From the NCBI GenBank assembly GCA_019057735.1, contig JAHLWV010000140.1, positions 1-6,044 of the forward strand: a DNA stretch of 6,044 nt, in the 5' to 3' direction. Source of the DNA: Promethearchaeota archaeon (GTDB lineage: Archaea; Asgardarchaeota; Lokiarchaeia; Sigynarchaeales; SOKP01). This document shows, one piece after another, positions 5,971 through 6,044 of the stretch. The notes beneath the pieces are model-generated. The model saw only the letters and a list, made by a program, of their open reading frames with translations. It had not been told where the DNA came from and ran no database searches. The translations under genes and the position numbers were made by a program. Position 1 is the first letter of the stretch. Each line of letters begins with the position of its first letter.

Positions 5971-6044
5971 GTCCTGTTAAAAATTTGGACCCTTACTATC
6001 TATTTTCCAGAACCTACCCTCATGAAGTTAGGGGCACAAGTTTT
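5971..6044. other. Non-coding tail at the right edge
   Basis: These 74 nt after the yibQ stop show no start with a ribosome binding site and no strong terminator. A weak stem CCCT/AGGG (6017-6020 with 6030-6033, 9-nt loop) is followed by TTTT at 6041-6044, but seven bases separate the stem from the T-run, so I do not call it a terminator. Slightly higher G+C than the spacer upstream. Confidence 0.5.

Noticed and set aside
6017..6044. Terminator after yibQ
   Set aside because: The stem is only 4 bp, and the T-run is separated from it by seven bases and cut by the window edge.

Overview
The window is an A+T-rich bacterial segment (roughly one third G+C by eye). All genes lie on the + strand and follow each other closely. 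Low G+C, start-proximal Shine-Dalgarno sites and frequent TTG starts point to a Firmicutes-like or related lineage. The gene set also includes a YibQ-type polysaccharide deacetylase and the order envC-like / ctpA / yibQ, which is best known from diderm bacteria. A low-GC diderm lineage such as Atribacterota or Halanaerobiales fits best. This assignment is an inference, not a demonstration.

Layout. Positions 2-868 hold the 3' part of a polysaccharide pyruvyl transferase of the CsaB type, cut by the left edge. Then come ftsE (890-1564), ftsX (1566-2450), an EnvC-like coiled-coil/LytM (M23) protein (2443-3657) and a PDZ-containing S41 C-terminal processing peptidase (about 3692-4873). The ftsE-ftsX gap is 1 nt and ftsX overlaps the next gene by 8 nt, so these genes look translationally coupled. 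A 179-nt spacer (4874-5052) carries diverged tetranucleotide repeats in inverted orientation. It is followed by a YibQ/divergent polysaccharide deacetylase gene (5053-5970). The last 74 nt hold no recognisable gene.

How the parts fit. FtsEX is an ATP-driven membrane complex that in other bacteria controls cell-wall hydrolysis at division by acting on a periplasmic coiled-coil partner (EnvC, PcsB or CwlO). The gene directly after ftsX has exactly the form of such a partner. Its LytM domain lacks two of the four expected active-site histidines, so it more likely activates a separate amidase than cuts peptidoglycan itself. The Ctp protease could adjust the level of wall hydrolases, and YibQ and CsaB act on envelope polysaccharides. 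The window therefore reads as a cell-envelope and division operon. It is mostly a known kind of system. The points most worth a second look are the degenerate LytM site, the joining of ftsEX to the envC-ctpA-yibQ cassette, and the structured repeat between ctp and yibQ.
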